From Archaeoglobaceae archaeon (GTDB lineage Archaea > Halobacteriota > Archaeoglobi > Archaeoglobales > Archaeoglobaceae): DNA of 15,379 nt. Below, one piece after another: positions 1 through 7,374 of the stretch. The stretch spans positions 14,920 to 30,298 of the forward strand of contig JALWBF010000096.1 in NCBI GenBank assembly GCA_027016055.1. The letters run 5' to 3'. The position numbers and the translations under genes are program-made. Positions within the stretch are counted from its first letter, which is position 1, and every line of letters begins with the position of its first letter. The notes below the pieces were generated by a model. It did no database searches and was not told the DNA's origin. It saw only the letters and a list, made by a program, of their open reading frames with translations.

Positions 1-1
1 T

Positions 2-193
2 AAAGAAGGCGAGATAAGGGCATACTTCCTACACAGATACGCTTTGAGAAGCGTGAACGAAAAGCTTACTCCTTTGGCGATGCAGAATGAAGAGATTTGC
101 ATGTTTAAAGTTAAAGGCAGGGATTTCTACGGCGTTTCCTTCCATCCGGAAGTCCTCAATAGGGAAATCATAGTGAACTTCCTTTACTTATGA
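2..193 (+). CDS. Class I glutamine amidotransferase, C-terminal fragment
   Basis: The reading frame is open from the window edge and stops at 191-193, giving about 63 residues of a C-terminus. The end carries FYGVSFHPEV followed by NREIIVNFLYL, the usual closing block of triad (class I) glutaminase domains: the His and Glu of HPE complete the Cys-His-Glu catalytic triad that releases ammonia from glutamine. The Cys lies outside the window. The layout resembles GMP synthase subunit A or a related stand-alone amidotransferase, but the usual HT after HPEV is replaced by LN, so the synthetase partner cannot be named. Its last 26 bases overlap the convergent BtpA-family gene. Family confidence is high; exact substrate is unknown. 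Confidence 0.75.
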   Translation, partial: KEGEIRAYFLHRYALRSVNEKLTPLAMQNEEICMFKVKGRDFYGVSFHPEVLNREIIVNFLYL

Positions 194-926
194 GCTCCCT
201 AACCTTCACGAGCCTTCTAACCCTCTCGACATCGATTCTGCCGTGCCTCTTAAAATAAGTTCCCACTATAAATCCGTCGCAGTATTTCGCAAATTTTGGA
301 AGGTTTTCGGGCGTTACACCGCTTCCCACGAGCACGGGCATTTTTGCCAGCCTTCTGACCGCTTTAAGCTCCCTCAAGTTTACCTCCTCACCAGTCGCTT
401 TGCCAGTGACTATTAAAGCATCGACCAAGCATCTTTCCGCATTTTCAACGTATTCCTCCAAATTTGCGAAGTGGTGGGCATGCTTAACGCAGATGTCCGC
501 AAATATCATAGCGTTGCAGTCTATCGTTCTCTTATACCTAAGCACATCCCCAGCCATTCCTTCGAGCCATCCTTCTGGAGAAAGAGAAGCATAGAAAAGC
601 TGATTGACCCTAATGAAATCAGCTTTAACAGCTTTAGCAATCGCAAGGGCTGAAAAGGGATCGTTTCTGAGCACGTTTATACCCAAAGGCAAGCCGGTCT
701 CTTTTTTAATCTCCCAAGCCACAACGCTCATGCAAGCAACTACTTCTCCGCCCACATTTTTCAAAAAAGGCTTATCTCCGAAGTTTTCGACGATTATCGC
801 ATCTACTCCTCCTTCAGCTAAAGCCCTCGCATCTTCCAAAGCCGATTCGAAAACGTAATCGAATGACGAATAGTTTGGAGAGCCGGGAAGGGGCTTTAAA
901 TGGATAACGCCTATAATCGGGAGCAT
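168..926 (-). CDS. BtpA/SgcQ family TIM-barrel protein
   Basis: The 252-residue product opens with MLPIIGVIHLKPLPGSP, the signature of the BtpA family, and continues with alternating strands and helices expected of a (beta/alpha)8 barrel (GGVDAIIVENFGD near residues 39-51, MPVLVGSGVTPENL near 196-209, GFIVGTYFKR near 217-226). BtpA was named in cyanobacteria for a role in photosystem I stability, but archaeal members exist without any photosystem, so the role here is unknown; a phosphosugar-type enzyme is only an inference from the fold. The length is typical of the family. The start lies 16 nt inside the end of the upstream winged-helix gene, suggesting coupled translation from one operon. 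The 3' end overlaps the convergent amidotransferase gene. Confidence 0.85.
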   Translation of the reverse strand: MLPIIGVIHLKPLPGSPNYSSFDYVFESALEDARALAEGGVDAIIVENFGDKPFLKNVGGEVVACMSVVAWEIKKETGLPLGINVLRNDPFSALAIAKAVKADFIRVNQLFYASLSPEGWLEGMAGDVLRYKRTIDCNAMIFADICVKHAHHFANLEEYVENAERCLVDALIVTGKATGEEVNLRELKAVRRLAKMPVLVGSGVTPENLPKFAKYCDGFIVGTYFKRHGRIDVERVRRLVKVRELISKGSSL

Positions 927-1222
927 AGTTCATCTATCTTTTTCTCGATTCTGTCGATAATATCCTTGATATCCCTAATCTCCTCCTTCAACTTCTTAAA
1001 GACCTCATCGGCATCATCTCTAACCATGGCTCCATGTTGAGTCGGTTCTATTATTCCGGATTGCTCCAAAACTCTCAAGGAGTATCTAACCTTATGCTTC
1101 GGAAGCTTGATTATCTCCGCAAGCTTGAATATTCCGATGGGCTGATTCCTTTCAACGAGGTCGAGAATTTCCAAGTGTCTGAGTGCCACTTCCGCCTCTT
1201 GCTTTAACTTCCTCAAAACCAT
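911..1222 (-). CDS. Winged-helix transcriptional regulator with C-terminal coiled coil
   Basis: About 103 residues from the chosen ATG at 1222. Residues roughly 12-70 form a winged-helix pattern: LRHLEILDLVERNQPIG, then IFKLAEIIKLPKHKVRYSLRVLEQSGII as helix-turn-helix plus wing start. Residues 75-101 are a charged helix with heptad-like spacing (FKKLKEEIRDIKDIIDRIEKKIDEL), likely a dimerising coiled coil. An in-frame ATG 45 nt further upstream is disfavoured because a TATA-like AT-rich box at 1241-1250 lies about 24 bp from the 1222 start, fitting leaderless transcription. It overlaps the BtpA-family gene by 16 nt, so it probably belongs to the same transcript and may regulate it. Ligand and targets are unknown. 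The family is assigned only as a generic archaeal winged-helix protein. Confidence 0.75.
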   Translation of the reverse strand: MVLRKLKQEAEVALRHLEILDLVERNQPIGIFKLAEIIKLPKHKVRYSLRVLEQSGIIEPTQHGAMVRDDADEVFKKLKEEIRDIKDIIDRIEKKIDELCSRL

Positions 1223-1240
1223 GTCAAATGTTAGCAAGAA

Positions 1241-1250
1241 AAATTTAAAA
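1241..1250 (-). promoter_or_regulatory. TATA box for the winged-helix/BtpA operon
   Basis: On the minus strand the sequence reads TTTTAAATTT, centred about 24 bp before the ATG at 1222. That spacing matches archaeal leaderless transcription and supports the internal start chosen for the regulator. The region between it and the S15 stop codon is only about 25 bp. Confidence 0.5.
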
Positions 1251-1273
1251 ATTTTTTGTATCCTCAATTATAA

Positions 1274-1735
1274 TTAAGATTTGAAGAGCTCGATCTCAAG
1301 CTTCTTCGGATCGTATTTCCAATCGGCCGGCAGAATACCCTTCTCCTTGTAATAATTCGAGAGCCTCCAGATCTTGGCTTCGATCAGCTGCAGACCCCTC
1401 ATGTTGTGCTTATCCTTCTTATGAACTTCCAAATGCTTCCTTAACCTTATTGCCTTCTTAATGAGTGCTTTCAGGTCTTCGGGCAAACCTATGTCTATTC
1501 CGTGCTCCTTCAAAATTCTCACGAGCTTCTTTCCCGTAACCTGCCTAACCGAAGGGATACCGTAGCGATCTCTTAGAATCATTCCGATCATGCTCGGCTC
1601 GTAACCTTCCTTATATAGCTCAACCACGAGCTTCTCAACCTCTTCCGGCTTCATCTCAACCCATTCCGGAGGATGATCCCTATAAACCCTCTTTGATCCC
1701 GATTTACCCCTCCTCCTCGCATGCATTCTCGCCAT
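1274..1735 (-). CDS. rps15: 30S ribosomal protein S15 (archaeal S15/S13e type)
   Basis: The 153-residue product starts MARMHARRRGKSGSKR, the typical opening of archaeal S15, and contains the S15 core near residues 70-140 (KALIKKAIRLRKHLEVHKKDKHNMRGLQLIEAKIWRLSNYYKEKG, cited here as a region), which binds 16S rRNA helices 20-22 in the small subunit platform. The N-terminal extension of about 60 residues is normal for archaeal and eukaryotic proteins. I chose the ATG at 1735 over GTG 1744 and ATG 1741 because a strong ribosome-binding site (GGGGAGGTGA) ends 5 nt before it and because the family begins there. It is transcribed divergently from the methionine synthase-like gene. Confidence 0.95.
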   Translation of the reverse strand: MARMHARRRGKSGSKRVYRDHPPEWVEMKPEEVEKLVVELYKEGYEPSMIGMILRDRYGIPSVRQVTGKKLVRILKEHGIDIGLPEDLKALIKKAIRLRKHLEVHKKDKHNMRGLQLIEAKIWRLSNYYKEKGILPADWKYDPKKLEIELFKS

Positions 1736-1768
1736 GAGCATCACCTCCCCACAAGGTCTCTACATCCG

Positions 1769-1803
1769 CTTAAATAAGTTGCGATCGATAAACCTTTATT
1801 CAA
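1769..1803. promoter_or_regulatory. Divergent promoter region between rps15 and the methionine synthase-like gene
   Basis: Two TATA-like boxes face away from each other. On the minus strand CTTATTTAAG (1769-1778) sits about 26 bp before a probable rps15 start of transcription near 1748, leaving a short leader that contains the ribosome-binding site. On the plus strand CTTTATTCAA (1794-1803) sits about 24 bp before the ATG at 1823, consistent with a leaderless message. Assignment rests on position and composition only. Confidence 0.45.
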
Positions 1804-1822
1804 AGGGCTACCAATTCGGACA

Positions 1823-2773
1823 ATGATCTTCGACGACATAGGTAGCTTCCCGCTGCCGAAAGGGATAACGAGAGACTGGGTTATGAGGAACCTCAACAGC
1901 AAGGAATACGAAGAGATGGTTCAGCGCGCTTTTTTGATGAAGGTAAACGCCGGCGTTGAGTGTCCGAATTACCCACAATTTCAGGATATGGTAGAACAGT
2001 TCATGCGCATCATTAGAAATTATCAGGAGGACGGATACCTCGTAATGAAGAGCGAAGCCAAGATAATAGAGCTCGAATACGTTGAAAAGATCGGTGCTGA
2101 TGTCGTCAGAGTCTGCGTAACCGGTCCTTTCGAGCTTTACGTTAAGGAACTCGGAACTGTAATTTTCGACGACGTTCTTGAAAATCTCGCCAAATCCGTT
2201 GCGAGGTTCGTTGAGAACGCTTTAAAGTATCCGAACGTCGAATGCGTCAGCATAGATGAACCGAGCTTGGGATTGAATCCGGATCTGCAACCCACGGAAG
2301 ATCAGCTAAGGATTGCTTTCGAGCCCTTTGATTTCGATGTAGATATTCAGATCCATCTGCACGCCCCTCTTTTCTACGAAAAGCTACTTGACATAGATAC
2401 GATAGATGTAATCGGAATAGAATCCGCTAAAGATCCGTCGGCTTTGGATTTCGTAGATCCGCAAGATTTGGAATCACACGACAAAAAGCTCAGAGTTGGG
2501 ATTGCGAGGAGCGATATAGACGGAATAATTGCGGAGTTCAATCAGAAGCATAACGTAAACGCTTGGGAAAACGAGGAACTTATCGTAAAGGCTGTAAACG
2601 AAATAGAGAGTCCGGAAGTCATAAAAAGCAGAATAGAAAGGGCATACGAAAAATTCGGTGATCTGATCGCATACGTTGGTCCCGATTGCGGTCTATTCAG
2701 CTTTCCATCGCAAGAATCCGCCGTTGCTCTGTTAAAAAACGTTAGGAGGGCACTGGATCTATGGACTACCTGA
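1823..2773 (+). CDS. Core methionine synthase-like protein (MetE C-terminal domain family)
   Basis: The 316-residue protein matches the catalytic C-terminal half of cobalamin-independent methionine synthase, without the N-terminal half found in MetE. Archaeal stand-alone forms of this size are thought to methylate homocysteine using a corrinoid methyl donor instead of folate; donor use here is inferred. Motifs: IGSFPLP near residues 6-12, SIDEPSLG at 143-150, a zinc site candidate at H178, E200 (GIESAKD) and C289 (GPDCGLFSFPS). The usual His-x-Cys ligand pair is His-Leu-His here (H178, H180), so one ligand appears changed. Probable leaderless start. Its last 13 nt overlap the MarC-family gene, indicating co-transcription. 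Confidence 0.8.
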   Translation: MIFDDIGSFPLPKGITRDWVMRNLNSKEYEEMVQRAFLMKVNAGVECPNYPQFQDMVEQFMRIIRNYQEDGYLVMKSEAKIIELEYVEKIGADVVRVCVTGPFELYVKELGTVIFDDVLENLAKSVARFVENALKYPNVECVSIDEPSLGLNPDLQPTEDQLRIAFEPFDFDVDIQIHLHAPLFYEKLLDIDTIDVIGIESAKDPSALDFVDPQDLESHDKKLRVGIARSDIDGIIAEFNQKHNVNAWENEELIVKAVNEIESPEVIKSRIERAYEKFGDLIAYVGPDCGLFSFPSQESAVALLKNVRRALDLWTT

Positions 2774-3393
2774 GCTACTTCATAACGGCTTTCACAACCA
2801 TATTCGTTATAGTCGATCCCCCCGGCAACATACCGATGTTCATAGCATTAACCGAAAGGTTAACTCACGAGGAAAGGGATAGGGTTTCGAAAAAGTCCAC
2901 AATTATAGCGGCCGGTCTGCTGATAGTGGTGGCATTAACCGGGGATCTTCTCCTCAACATATTTCACATCTCAATAGACAGTCTCAGAATAGCCGGTGGA
3001 ATACTGCTTTTCGCAGTCGCATTGGACATACTGACGGGCAGCAGGGGAAAGGAAGCTTACGCAAAGAGGGGACTTAAGCATGCGGATGTTGATTCCTTAG
3101 CTGTTTTCCCGATAGCCCTTCCGCTATACACAGGCCCTGGAGCGATAACGGCGGCGATAGTCCTGAATTCCGAAGCAACGGATATCGTTTCAAGGATGCT
3201 CCTCGTTTTAGCCATAGTCGCCGTTTACGTTATCGTCAGGCTAACGCACATATACAGCGAGCTGATAATAAGGGTGCTTGGAAAAAGCGGTTCGGACATA
3301 ATAGCGAGGCTTATGGCTATATTCCTAGCCGCAATAGGCGTAGAATTCGTTTTTGCCGGTTTGGCGGGTAAGCTTAAGGCAATCCTTCATTAA
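2761..3393 (+). CDS. MarC family integral membrane protein
   Basis: A 210-residue, strongly hydrophobic protein with about six membrane-spanning segments (roughly residues 4-20, 46-66, 74-91, 113-135, 144-161 and 182-203). The family motifs DPPGN (19-23) and PLYTGPGAIT (121-130) are both present, each at the expected place in the two halves of the MarC fold. Biochemical function of the family is not settled; the early link to multiple antibiotic resistance was withdrawn. The ATG overlaps the end of the methionine synthase-like gene by 13 nt and is preceded by AGGAGGG, so translation is probably coupled. The last 20 nt overlap the convergent hemB gene. Confidence 0.9.
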   Translation: MDYLSYFITAFTTIFVIVDPPGNIPMFIALTERLTHEERDRVSKKSTIIAAGLLIVVALTGDLLLNIFHISIDSLRIAGGILLFAVALDILTGSRGKEAYAKRGLKHADVDSLAVFPIALPLYTGPGAITAAIVLNSEATDIVSRMLLVLAIVAVYVIVRLTHIYSELIIRVLGKSGSDIIARLMAIFLAAIGVEFVFAGLAGKLKAILH

Positions 3394-4354
3394 ACCATTT
3401 CGCAAAATCCTTCGCATGATACGTTATTATCAGATCGGCTCCGGCTCTCTTGATAGAAATCAATATCTCGTAAACTATCGACCTCTCATCCAACCAGCCG
3501 TTCATGGTTGCGGCTTTTACCATGCTGTATTCCCCGCTAACGTTATAAGCTGCCGTAGGCACTCCGAATTTCTCCTTAACCCTTCGAACTATGTCGAGAT
3601 AAGCTAAGGCCGGCTTGACCATCACTATATCCGCACCTTCCTTCAGATCGAGCTCGACTTCCCTCAAAGCTTCATCGCTGTTGTGAATGTCCATCTGGTA
3701 ACTTCTCCTATCTCCGAACTTGTATCCGCTATCCGCAGCCTCTCTAAACGGTCCGTAGAAGCTCGAAGCGTATTTGGCTGAGTAGCTCATGATGGCTACA
3801 TCGTCGTAACCTTCGGCATCGAGAGCGCTCCTTATTGCCTTCACCATTCCGTCCATCATGCCGGAAGGAGCTACGATATCCGCTCCGGCTTCAGCGTGAC
3901 TTACTGCGATCTTACCCAGTATCGGTAGCGTTTCATCGTTCAGTATCTTCCCATCCCTAACAACACCGCAGTGTCCGTGCGTTGTGTATTCGCAGAGGCA
4001 GACATCGGTAACGATTACCGCATCCGGATACTCATGCTTGATTGTTCTCACAGCCCTCTGAACGACTCCGTTGCTTATGAAGGCGGAGGAACCGGTTTCA
4101 TCCTTGTAAGAGGGAATTCCGAAGAGTATGAATGCCTTCAAACCCAATTCCATGGACTTTCCTACTTCTTCGGCAACGCTTTCAACGGGAATTCGATAGT
4201 AACCGGGCATCGAGCCTATCTCCTTCGGCTTGGAGATGTTCTCATCCACGAATATCGGCATTATAAGATCGTTTAGATCAAGCTTCGTTTCTCTGAACAG
4301 CGGTCTCAGGTGATCTTTCCTCAACCTTCTCAGCCTTAACTTCGGGAACTCCAT
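3374..4354 (-). CDS. hemB: Porphobilinogen synthase (delta-aminolevulinic acid dehydratase)
   Basis: The 326-residue cytosolic enzyme condenses two 5-aminolevulinate molecules into porphobilinogen, the second committed step of tetrapyrrole synthesis (heme d1-type, siroheme, cobalamin and F430 precursors in archaea). The zinc-site cysteines are visible at DVCLCEYTTHGHC (C119, C121, C129), so this is the zinc-dependent type. The Schiff-base lysines are K194 (SAKYAS) and K247 (MVKPA). The start MEFPKLRLRRLR is the canonical family beginning and follows GGAGGGGAGG by a few nt; the longer in-frame start at 4399 is rejected. The start lies 77 nt inside the end of hemA, in another frame, making a tight operon. 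The 3' end overlaps the convergent MarC-family gene. Confidence 0.97.
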   Translation of the reverse strand: MEFPKLRLRRLRKDHLRPLFRETKLDLNDLIMPIFVDENISKPKEIGSMPGYYRIPVESVAEEVGKSMELGLKAFILFGIPSYKDETGSSAFISNGVVQRAVRTIKHEYPDAVIVTDVCLCEYTTHGHCGVVRDGKILNDETLPILGKIAVSHAEAGADIVAPSGMMDGMVKAIRSALDAEGYDDVAIMSYSAKYASSFYGPFREAADSGYKFGDRRSYQMDIHNSDEALREVELDLKEGADIVMVKPALAYLDIVRRVKEKFGVPTAAYNVSGEYSMVKAATMNGWLDERSIVYEILISIKRAGADLIITYHAKDFAKWFNEGLP

Positions 4355-5582
4355 AATCCTCCCCTCCGAAGATGAATTCGACAGCTTCGATGATATCAAT
4401 CCTGCCGTTTCTTGCAGCTTCCCTAAGCCTTACGGTAGGCTTTCTCAAAAACTTCTTGACGAAAGATCTGACGAAATCTTCGATTATCGGAATGACGCTC
4501 TCATCAACACCGAACTTTGCGGAAAGCTTGTTGTATAACTCCCTTATCTCCTCATCCTTAACCTCCTCAGCAGCCAAATACATCAAACTTATAGCCTTCT
4601 TAGCCCTCAGATCCTTGAGTAACGATTTGAGATGCTCGAGCTCCTCCTTTATGATCTTCTCCGCTTTTTCAGCTTCCTTAAGTCTTCTCTTCAGATTTTC
4701 CTCGGCGATCATTCTAAGATCGTCGATCGTGTATAGCGTTACGCCTTCGACATCCGCAACGCTTTCCTCAACATCTCTCGGAAGAGCGATGTCTATGATT
4801 AAAAGCGGTCTATCTCTATCTTTCATTACCCTTTCGATCGTATCCCTTGTGATTATGTAGTTCGGAGCCGAGGTTGCGGAGAAAACTATATCGCATTCGG
4901 CTATCCATCTTTCAAGCTCATCGAACCTTACAGCTTTGCCCCCTATCTCTTCGGCTAACCTCTTACCCCTCTCGAAAGTTCTGTTCGCTATGTAAACTTC
5001 AGCTTTGCCAGATATCGCTCTTGCTACGGAAGTCCCCATCTCTCCGGCTCCGATGATGAGGACTTTTTTATCCTTCAAGCCGAAGGTCTTCTCCGCAAGC
5101 TCCACAGCAGCGGAGCCTATCGAAACCGAACCCTTATTTATCTTCGTTAGCCTCCTAACCTTAGTTCCGACGTGAATGGCCTTTCTGAAGACCACATCCA
5201 AAACTTCGCCTATTCCACCGAACTTCTTGCTTATGTGGTAGAAATCCCTAACCTGTCCGAGTATCTGATCCTCGCCGACGATCATCGATTCCAAGCCGGA
5301 AGCAACTCTCAAAAGATGCTCAAGGCATTTTTCTCCCTTGTATATATCGAGTATCCTCTGAGATACTCCCATTTCGCTTGCGAATTCCCTAAGCATATCC
5401 TCCGTATTCTTGCCGACTACGTAAACCTCGACTCTGTTGCAGGTAAAAAGGAGGGCGCATTCTTTGATATTGGGATACGATAAAATGCGTTTGATAAGTA
5501 ATCCGCAATCACCGTGCCAAGCTTTCTCAATTTCTTTAATAGAAGCCTTCTTGTGAGAAACAACCAAACTCGCAATTTCCAT
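4278..5582 (-). CDS. hemA: Glutamyl-tRNA reductase
   Basis: The 434-residue enzyme reduces glutamyl-tRNA(Glu) to glutamate-1-semialdehyde with NADPH, the first step of the C5 pathway. The catalytic cysteine is C48 in the TCNR motif; the substrate-domain motif GEDQILGQV is at 103-111; the NADPH Rossmann loop GAGEMG is at 178-183; a long charged spinal helix around residues 290-330 leads to the dimerisation domain. Two adjacent ATGs (5585, 5582) follow AGAGGTGG; the second has better spacing. The final 24 residues (from GVPEVKAEKVEERS to the end) are an acidic/basic tail encoded entirely in DNA that also encodes the first part of HemB. The family domain ends near EAVEFIFGG, so the tail is an extension. 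Confidence 0.97.
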   Translation of the reverse strand: MEIASLVVSHKKASIKEIEKAWHGDCGLLIKRILSYPNIKECALLFTCNRVEVYVVGKNTEDMLREFASEMGVSQRILDIYKGEKCLEHLLRVASGLESMIVGEDQILGQVRDFYHISKKFGGIGEVLDVVFRKAIHVGTKVRRLTKINKGSVSIGSAAVELAEKTFGLKDKKVLIIGAGEMGTSVARAISGKAEVYIANRTFERGKRLAEEIGGKAVRFDELERWIAECDIVFSATSAPNYIITRDTIERVMKDRDRPLLIIDIALPRDVEESVADVEGVTLYTIDDLRMIAEENLKRRLKEAEKAEKIIKEELEHLKSLLKDLRAKKAISLMYLAAEEVKDEEIRELYNKLSAKFGVDESVIPIIEDFVRSFVKKFLRKPTVRLREAARNGRIDIIEAVEFIFGGEDYGVPEVKAEKVEERSPETAVQRNEA

Positions 5583-5611
5583 CATTCCACCTCTTTTAAG
5601 CTTAGCTATGG

Positions 5612-5621
5612 ACTTTATAAG
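5612..5621 (-). promoter_or_regulatory. hemA: TATA box of the hemA-hemB operon
   Basis: The minus strand reads CTTATAAAG here, about 35 bp before the hemA ATG. The predicted start of transcription near 5592 would leave a leader of about 10 nt holding the AGAGGTGG ribosome-binding site. A perfect 12-bp palindrome, TATAATATTATA, lies about 33 bp further upstream at 5654-5665. Confidence 0.45.
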
Positions 5622-5694
5622 ATTTAGGATTTTTCCCGCCGACCGTTTTGTCGTATAATATTATATTATGTTAAAGATCGATTTGACGCAAAAG

Positions 5695-5704
5695 CTTTTA
5701 AAAA
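5695..5704 (+). promoter_or_regulatory. TATA box of the tRNA-Ser gene
   Basis: CTTTTAAAAA with an A/G-rich BRE-like stretch just before it (CAAAAG), centred about 26 bp upstream of the first base of the mature tRNA at 5727. This spacing implies a very short 5' leader. Confidence 0.5.
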
Positions 5705-5726
5705 CGTTTTGATAAATAATCCTTGA

Positions 5727-5808
5727 GCCGGGGTTGCAGAGTGGTACTGCGCCGGCCTTGAGAGCCGGTGCCCGCAAGGGCTCCTGGGTTCGAATCCCAG
5801 CCCCGGCG
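5727..5808 (+). tRNA. tRNA-Ser (anticodon TGA)
   Basis: A full type II cloverleaf can be folded by hand: acceptor GCCGGGG (5727-5733) with CCCCGGC (5801-5807); D stem GCAG/CTGC around AGTGGTA; anticodon stem CCGGC/GCCGG enclosing loop CTTGAGA with anticodon TGA at 5759-5761; a long variable arm GCCC-GCAA-GGGC; T stem CTGGG/CCCAG with loop TTCGAAT. The discriminator is G5808, as expected for serine tRNAs. It reads UCA codons. No CCA is encoded and no intron is visible. Confidence 0.96.
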
Positions 5809-5848
5809 CTTTCTTCGGCATAAGTTTTAAGTCATTTTTGTTTGAACG

Positions 5849-6535
5849 ATGAATGTGAAGGCATCGATGGGGATTAAGGAGCTTGACGATATTTTGAACG
5901 GCGGGCTACCGATTCCATCTGCATTGCTAATTCTTGGAGATGTAGGTGCCGGAAAGAGCGTTTTATGTCAGCAGTTCATCTATGTTCAAGCTAAGGAGGG
6001 TTTTAAATGCACATACTTTTGCATAGATCATTCTCCCTTCGATGTTAGAACGAACATGATTAGTTTGGGCTGGGATCCGACTGAGCTGGAGGAGAAGGGC
6101 TTAATCAAGTTCGTAGATCTTTTCATCGGCAGAGATGAGCCGTCGGATGAGAAGTATCAGGGGAACGCGAGGGATTTTAATGAGCTTGTAGCTACGCTCA
6201 AGAAGTATTTTCTGCAGAATCAAAGATTTGTCATCGATTCGATTTCATCAATAGCTTTTCTGCATGGAGAGAAGAAGGCTTACGATCTAATCCAGAAAAT
6301 TCACGGGTGGATTTTGAAGACTAAGGGTGTTGGAATAGTGAACGCCGTAAGAGGTATGCACTCCAAGTCGTTCGAAATAGCAATTCAGCAGGCTCTGGGA
6401 AATGCTATAATATTGGAGAAGGACGAAGAGGAAGGTAGCGTCTATCTGTGGGTTGCTAAAACCACTAGAACTTCTCACAAAAAGGGTAAATTCGGATTGG
6501 AAATCGACGAAACTGGTGTCAGGATAATAATTTAA
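5849..6535 (+). CDS. Single-domain KaiC-like RecA-superfamily ATPase
   Basis: The 228-residue protein begins GIKELDDILNGGLP, the N-terminal signature of KaiC/RadA-type ATPases, followed by Walker A GDVGAGKS (30-37) and a Walker B strand RFVIDS (126-131). Only one ATPase domain is present and no other domain is visible. Archaea carry many such small KaiC-like proteins, related in fold to ArlH/FlaH and GvpD; a signalling or switch role is likely but the partner cannot be read from this locus. A TATA-like AGTTTTAAGT at 5823-5832 suggests leaderless expression from the ATG. It stands alone after the tRNA, and its last 17 nt overlap the convergent aminopropyltransferase gene. Confidence 0.85.
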   Translation: MNVKASMGIKELDDILNGGLPIPSALLILGDVGAGKSVLCQQFIYVQAKEGFKCTYFCIDHSPFDVRTNMISLGWDPTELEEKGLIKFVDLFIGRDEPSDEKYQGNARDFNELVATLKKYFLQNQRFVIDSISSIAFLHGEKKAYDLIQKIHGWILKTKGVGIVNAVRGMHSKSFEIAIQQALGNAIILEKDEEEGSVYLWVAKTTRTSHKKGKFGLEIDETGVRIII

Positions 6536-7343
6536 CGATATCTTCAAGCCATTTCGGAAGGACAAAAGCTGCAACGTGGACTTCAGGTGTGTAATATACG
6601 GTTTCGATTCCTCTCTCACTAAACCTATCCCTAATCTTCTCCGGTTCCAATTCGATCCTCCTTTTGTTCGATCCAATCAGGTAGCTCCACAATCCAAGCG
6701 GATACGTCGGCACGAATCCTACGTAAACCCTTCTATTCTCAAATCGAGCGTTCCTCAGAATGGCTTCGAAATACTCCCTCTGGATAAACGGCGACTGACT
6801 TTGGGTTACGAAGTAGTCCGAAATCCTACCGCAGTGGAAGTAGAATTCCCGGGAAATTAAAGACTGACTTATCGGATTCGGATCGGTTCCGTCGACTATA
6901 ATAACGTCGAAGCGCTCATCTGAGTTTCTCACGAATTCGACACCGTCCTCATTGATTACGCTAACCCTTTTATCTGCCAAAGCGCCCTTATCGATTCCTA
7001 TAAACTTTCTGCAGGCTTCTATCACATCTCTGTCTATCTCAACCACTACGACTTCATCCGGATCGTGCTTCAGAACCTCCCTAACAGCCCCGCCGTCGCC
7101 TCCTCCGATCACGAGAACCTTCGAAGGGTTTTCGTGCATTAACATAGCAGGATGAACGAGCATCTCGTGATAGAAGGCTTCATCCCTCTCGGTAAGCTGA
7201 ACCTTGCCATCCAAAACGAGCATCTTACCGAAATCGACTGTTTCGAATATCTGAATATGCTGTATTCCCCTCTTCTCGAAAATTTTCCTCCTAACTTTGA
7301 TCATCAAAGCTGAGCCGTTGTAGTATTCGATGAACCAGTCCAT
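6519..7343 (-). CDS. speE: Spermidine synthase family aminopropyltransferase
   Basis: The 274-residue enzyme transfers an aminopropyl group from decarboxylated S-adenosylmethionine to an amine acceptor. Motifs: substrate-strand LDGKVQLTERDEAFYHEML (45-63), the nucleotide loop VIGGGDGGAVRE (78-89), acidic VEID (101-104) binding decarboxylated SAM, and DGTDP (151-155) containing the catalytic Asp region. In thermophilic archaea such enzymes often act on agmatine or longer amines, so the acceptor is not certain to be putrescine. I start at MDWFIEYYNG, 27 residues inside the longest frame, because a TATA box (TTTAAATTT, 7366-7374) lies about 27 bp upstream and the family starts there. The promoter overlaps the end of the NikR-like gene. 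Confidence 0.92.
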   Translation of the reverse strand: MDWFIEYYNGSALMIKVRRKIFEKRGIQHIQIFETVDFGKMLVLDGKVQLTERDEAFYHEMLVHPAMLMHENPSKVLVIGGGDGGAVREVLKHDPDEVVVVEIDRDVIEACRKFIGIDKGALADKRVSVINEDGVEFVRNSDERFDVIIVDGTDPNPISQSLISREFYFHCGRISDYFVTQSQSPFIQREYFEAILRNARFENRRVYVGFVPTYPLGLWSYLIGSNKRRIELEPEKIRDRFSERGIETVYYTPEVHVAAFVLPKWLEDIVKLLS

Positions 7344-7365
7344 TAAGCTTAAGCATCGCGATCGA

Positions 7366-7374
7366 AATTTAAAC
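7366..7374 (-). promoter_or_regulatory. speE: TATA box of the aminopropyltransferase gene
   Basis: TTTAAATTT on the minus strand, about 27 bp before the ATG at 7343, implies a leaderless transcript. The box straddles the stop codon of the NikR-like gene (7369-7371), so speE may be transcribed both from here and by read-through from the metal-uptake operon. Confidence 0.5.

Noticed and set aside
4372..4860. A 162-codon plus-strand frame inside hemA
   Set aside because: It is antisense to a well-supported enzyme, rich in Ser/Leu as expected for the complement of charged helices, and has no start signals.
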